Assembly (NCBI RefSeq): GCF_001050195.2
Contig: NZ_DF967965.1
Span: 975,186 to 1,039,185 of the forward strand
Direction: 5' to 3'
DNA length: 64,000 nucleotides
From: Anaerolinea thermolimosa
GTDB lineage: Bacteria; Chloroflexota; Anaerolineae; Anaerolineales; Anaerolineaceae
The notes under the pieces were generated by a model. It was not told where the DNA came from, did not search any database, and saw only the letters and a list, made by a program, of their open reading frames with translations. Of this stretch, positions 61,590 to 64,000 are shown piece by piece (positions within the stretch are counted from its first letter, which is position 1; the number at the start of each line of letters is the position of its first letter). Both the position numbers and the translations under genes were made by a program.

Positions 61590-61994
61590 ACTTTTCATAT
61601 CTTGGGGTGGATTGAGGGGGTGCAACAGATTCAACGAAAAAAGAACAACTTGTAGATTTCATAATTTTAATATCCTCAGAGCGGATCGAGGGGTTGCAAC
61701 GGAAGCCATCCGAAACATGGCTTCAAACCTTTTTCAAGTTTCAATATCCTCAGAGCGGATCGAGGGGTTGCAACATCATCCATTTGGCCTGCCCGCCATA
61801 CGTGACTGAAGTTTCAATATCCTCAGAGCGGATCGAGGGGTTGCAACAATATTCGGATAATTTTTACAGCATTAGAAAAATTTAGTTTCAATATCCTCAG
61901 AGCGGATCGAGGGGTTGCAACCTTCTGTATGGAGACATGCTGGTTGAACTCAACCGGGTTTCAATATCCTCAGAGCGGATCGAGGGGTTGCAAC
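61590..61994 (-). CRISPR. CRISPR array: six repeats (one decayed), five spacers
   Basis: Repeats are 37 bp. On the plus strand they begin GTTTCAATATCCTCAG and end GAGGGGTTGCAAC. Perfect copies are at 61738-61774, 61811-61847, 61885-61921 and 61958-61994. A copy with two changes is at 61664-61700 and a strongly decayed one at 61590-61626. Spacers are 36-37 bp. Read on the minus strand the repeat ends ATTGAAAC, the usual 5' handle of type III/I crRNA. Decay at the left end also places the leader on the right. The array is thus transcribed toward the cas operon. Each repeat has a short CCTC/GAGG stem. Confidence 0.95.
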
Positions 61995-62230
61995 GCAGAA
62001 TTCTTATTAAGTATATACCATATATAAGGGACAAAATAAATAATCAGAACCATATCTTGTGCTGTGAAATGGAATAATCATTTTTCGCTTCGAAAATCGT
62101 TTTTTGCATTAAAACAATGCCGATTTGCGAAAGATGGGTATAAAAGCCCATGTGCTTATAGAGTCAATAAACACCATAATAGAAAGCTCTATATGCCTCT
62201 GGGGAGTGGATTCAAGGCTTTCTTAAAATC
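61995..62230 (-). promoter_or_regulatory. AT-rich CRISPR leader
   Basis: This gene-free, AT-rich stretch next to the perfect repeats is the probable leader and array promoter. It contains runs such as aaaataaataatc and cttattaagtatatacc. I cannot fix a -10/-35 pair. The transposase fragment begins immediately to its right. Confidence 0.55.
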
Positions 62231-62233
62231 GAG

Positions 62234-62464
62234 TTAGGTACTGTGATGCGGCATGCTTCTCCTCTTCAACTTTATCCATTCCACCAGCATCTCTGTGCGA
62301 TGTTTGGCCCATTCGGCAATCCCGCTGGGACGATCTTCTCCGCAGATCTTCGCCAGTACGATCAGCAGCAGTACCAGTGCCAGCGGATACCGTACCTCCC
62401 TGAGCTTCCTGGTGTCCTGCAGGCATTGAAAATGCGCGTACAGGCTCCCTACATCAAACACCAT
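62234..62464 (-). pseudogene. Truncated ISAs1-like transposase (N-terminal fragment)
   Basis: A 76-codon frame encodes the N-terminal domain found in front of ISAs1-family DDE transposases: YAHFQCLQDTRKLREVRYPL, then ALVLLLIVLAKICGEDRPSG and IAEWAKHRTEMLVEWIKL. The following MPHHST would normally continue into the catalytic domain, but a stop occurs at once and the DDE part is absent. The sequence then runs into the CRISPR leader region. It is the left-over 5' part of an insertion sequence. Confidence 0.75.
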
Positions 62465-62720
62465 CCTGGTTTCTGTGGTATGGTTTTTGTTTGGTCAACT
62501 CAAAGCATAACCGAAGAAGGTCTCTTTTGTCACCTGATTCCTGCTTTATAAAAAGCCCCGGCAAAGATGTTCAACGTATCCAGAAAATTTATCTCGTACA
62601 GTCCACAGCACGGTATTGATACTAAAAGATCATTATCAAAGGGTTGGCCTATAATCTATATTGACCACTTTTCTACCCAGGTTTTCTTAATTCTTTGCAG
62701 CCAACCATAGATAAATCATT
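62465..62720. other. Intergenic stretch, probable IS end
   Basis: No gene is seen. The motif TTATAAAAAGCCCCGG at 62548-62563 (plus strand) may be the terminal sequence of the insertion element. A TATAAT at 62650-62655 could serve the HNH gene, with a leader of about 60 nt. Confidence 0.35.
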
Positions 62721-63858
62721 ATGCACGAACATCAAGAGATTAGCGTTTCTCTTCCATACTCTTCCATCTTGCCTGTTAGTTCGCTGGCATCAATTTTCGA
62801 TCAGGTTACCAATTCCTACAAGTTTTACTGGTTCCTGGCAATTTTAGAGGCCGTTCGCGATGGGGAGGGACGGATCTTACCCATGCAAAAGTTACTCGCA
62901 CGTATGACAGCGAGGGTGTGGTATCCAATCAATTATTAACAAGTTGTCGTTTGGAAAACAGGATCAACTTGGCAATATCGTCGCCTTTATCATGGAACGA
63001 ACAGGCATTTCTATTGAGAGCTCTTCTGAAATGATTGTAAAAACTGCTCTTGATCACTTTCAAAAAAGAGACGAGATCGGTCAACAGGTTGCCTCTCTAG
63101 CCAATTATGTTCCTTACCGTTTTCTGCGGCAATTTTTTGCGGAAAACCTGAGAAGTGAACAAGACTGGAAGATAAACCGTCACATTCGAGAGATGGCAGA
63201 GCAAGCCTTTCACTCTCGTCAACCCTGCTTGTATCGGTTCGTCAATTCGCCCGATCCCGCTATCGAAATTCACCCTGAGTGGTTCAAGTATTTTCAACAA
63301 CATCTGACCATTCTCACCGGTTTCTGTTTGTGGCATCTGATCAATTATCTGCAAAAGCATAATCCAAATGTCCCCAACATTGCAGGAAAGCTATTCGAAC
63401 CCCAAACCCGCGACCTGAAAACGGCGCGATTGTTCTGGAATCTCGTATTGAGAAAGAGCAGCCCGCTAATCTGCATCTATTCCAGCAAGCCGATCTTACC
63501 GGGTAATTTTTCTATTGATCACTTCCTGCCTTGGCGCTTTGTAGGACATGATTTGCTTTGGAACTTGATCCCCACGCCTAAAGAAGTAAACGCATCTAAA
63601 AGTGACAACCTTCCAGATCCTTCGTATCTCGAACCATTTGCTAAAATGCAATACCAAGCAGTGCAAAGCATTGCTACACTTACTCGAGCTGAAAGAATGC
63701 TTGAAGACTACGTGATTTTATTCAAAATCAGCAGTATCGATGAATTTCGGCGAATGAGCCTTTGCCAATTTACCAATACAATTCAGGCAACTATAGCTCC
63801 GCAGTTGCAAATTGCTGCAAACATGGGATTCTCTCAACGTTGGAAGTACAATCCATGA
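62721..63858 (+). pseudogene. HNH-type nuclease gene broken by one inserted base
   Basis: The upstream frame (62721-62939, starting MHEHQEISVSLPYSSILPVS, then FYWFLAILEAV...ARVWYPINY) stops. The downstream frame (62944-63858) continues LSFGKQDQLGNIVAFIMERT without a start codon other than TTG. Removing one A from TTAAC at 62938-62942 joins them into one protein of about 378 residues. The C-terminal half has the HNH-like pattern IDHFLPWRFVGHDLLWNLIP followed by NASKSD, with His, Asn and Asn/Lys in place. Family members are common in defence islands. It is either recently inactivated, slippage-rescued or a sequence error. Confidence 0.75.
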
Positions 63859-63890
63859 TTGGTGCCATAAAATGCCTGTTAAGAAAATTC

Positions 63891-63912
63891 GCCGGGCTTT
63901 GGTAAGCCCGGC
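63891..63912 (-). terminator. Terminator of the edge gene
   Basis: A 9-bp stem (GCCGGGCTT / AAGCCCGGC) has a 4-nt loop. On the minus strand it is followed by GAATTTTCTT, which suits termination of the leftward gene at the window edge. Confidence 0.7.
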
Positions 63913-63927
63913 TTGTGGAACCCTGCA

Positions 63928-64000
63928 CTATGCCGGATGCCTGGCAAGGTACGCCCGCGCTGCAATCTGGAAGGCTTTCGCCGCCTCTGAAGTAGCCTCC
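63928..64000 (-). CDS. 3' end of a minus-strand gene cut by the window edge
   Basis: The minus-strand frame entering from the right edge reads EATSEAAKAFQIAARAYLAR, then HPA and stop (TAG at 63928-63930). It ends 16 nt before a proper terminator. Twenty-three residues are too few to name a family; they look like the C-terminal helix of an Ala-rich protein. Confidence 0.5.
   Translation of the reverse strand, partial: EATSEAAKAFQIAARAYLARHPA

Noticed and set aside
62223..62426. Second minus-strand frame over the transposase fragment
   Set aside because: It is the out-of-frame shadow of the ISAs1-like N-terminal domain at 62234-62464.
1..64000. tRNA or rRNA genes
   Set aside because: I looked for T-loop (GGTTCGAATCC-like) sequences and conserved rRNA stretches in the gene-free parts and saw none, but a covariance search was not possible.

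Overview
The window looks like chromosomal DNA of a member of the Chloroflexota, probably class Anaerolineae. This is an inference from gene content, not a computed placement. The signs are moderate-to-high GC, many lipoproteins and membrane-anchored exported proteins with Thr/Pro-rich linkers, PD40 beta-propellers, LysM and NBR1-type Ig domains, M23 peptidases, a sortase, and a glycosyltransferase pair next to SbcCD. Several genes have a TATAAT-like -10 box only 6-9 nt before the ATG, which suggests leaderless mRNAs are common.

Positions 1-11.9 kb hold housekeeping genes: the 5' end of an exported protein, an operon of pterin carbinolamine dehydratase, ECF sigma factor, DegV and a small membrane protein, a glutaredoxin-like protein, a YgjP-like metallopeptidase, an S51-like protein fused to a CysRS-type C-terminal domain, fmt, a ketopantoate reductase, an APH-like kinase, a membrane protein and uvrA. 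From 11.9 to 20.1 kb lies an envelope cluster (LysM protein, two PD40 proteins, an NBR1-Ig lipoprotein, two M23 lipoproteins) interrupted by queG. From 20.1 to 24.5 kb there is a HAD phosphatase and a DUF58/transglutaminase pair. FGGY kinase and ribokinase (24.5-27.0 kb) are divergent from larB-larE-larC, followed by pxpB-pxpC and a frameshifted pxpA. Then come a C39-like peptidase, sbcD-sbcC, two glycosyltransferases, a sortase unit, an orphan solute-binding lipoprotein, a sigma-like membrane protein, a zinc-ribbon membrane protein and a UroD-family protein.

From about 46.1 kb to the right edge is a defence island. After a patch of tandem hairpins come three tightly packed genes: a large Eco57I-like adenine methylase with an AT-rich, apparently exchanged target-recognition segment, a PD-(D/E)XK-like DUF4268-type protein, and a PLD-SNF2 helicase. 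They run without a real gap into a six-gene type III (Cmr-like) CRISPR effector module whose large subunit is Csx11. That Csx11 shows neither a GGDD motif nor an intact HD pair. Downstream, a short CRISPR array lies convergent to the cas genes, with decayed repeats at its cas-proximal end and an AT-rich leader at the far end. No cas1, cas2 or cas6 is visible. Next to the leader is a truncated ISAs1-like transposase, then an HNH-nuclease gene broken by one base, and the 3' end of a minus-strand gene.

The methylase/nuclease-like/PLD-helicase trio and its coupling to the Csx11 module are the best candidates for an undescribed system. Functions are assigned from motifs by eye; no searches were run.
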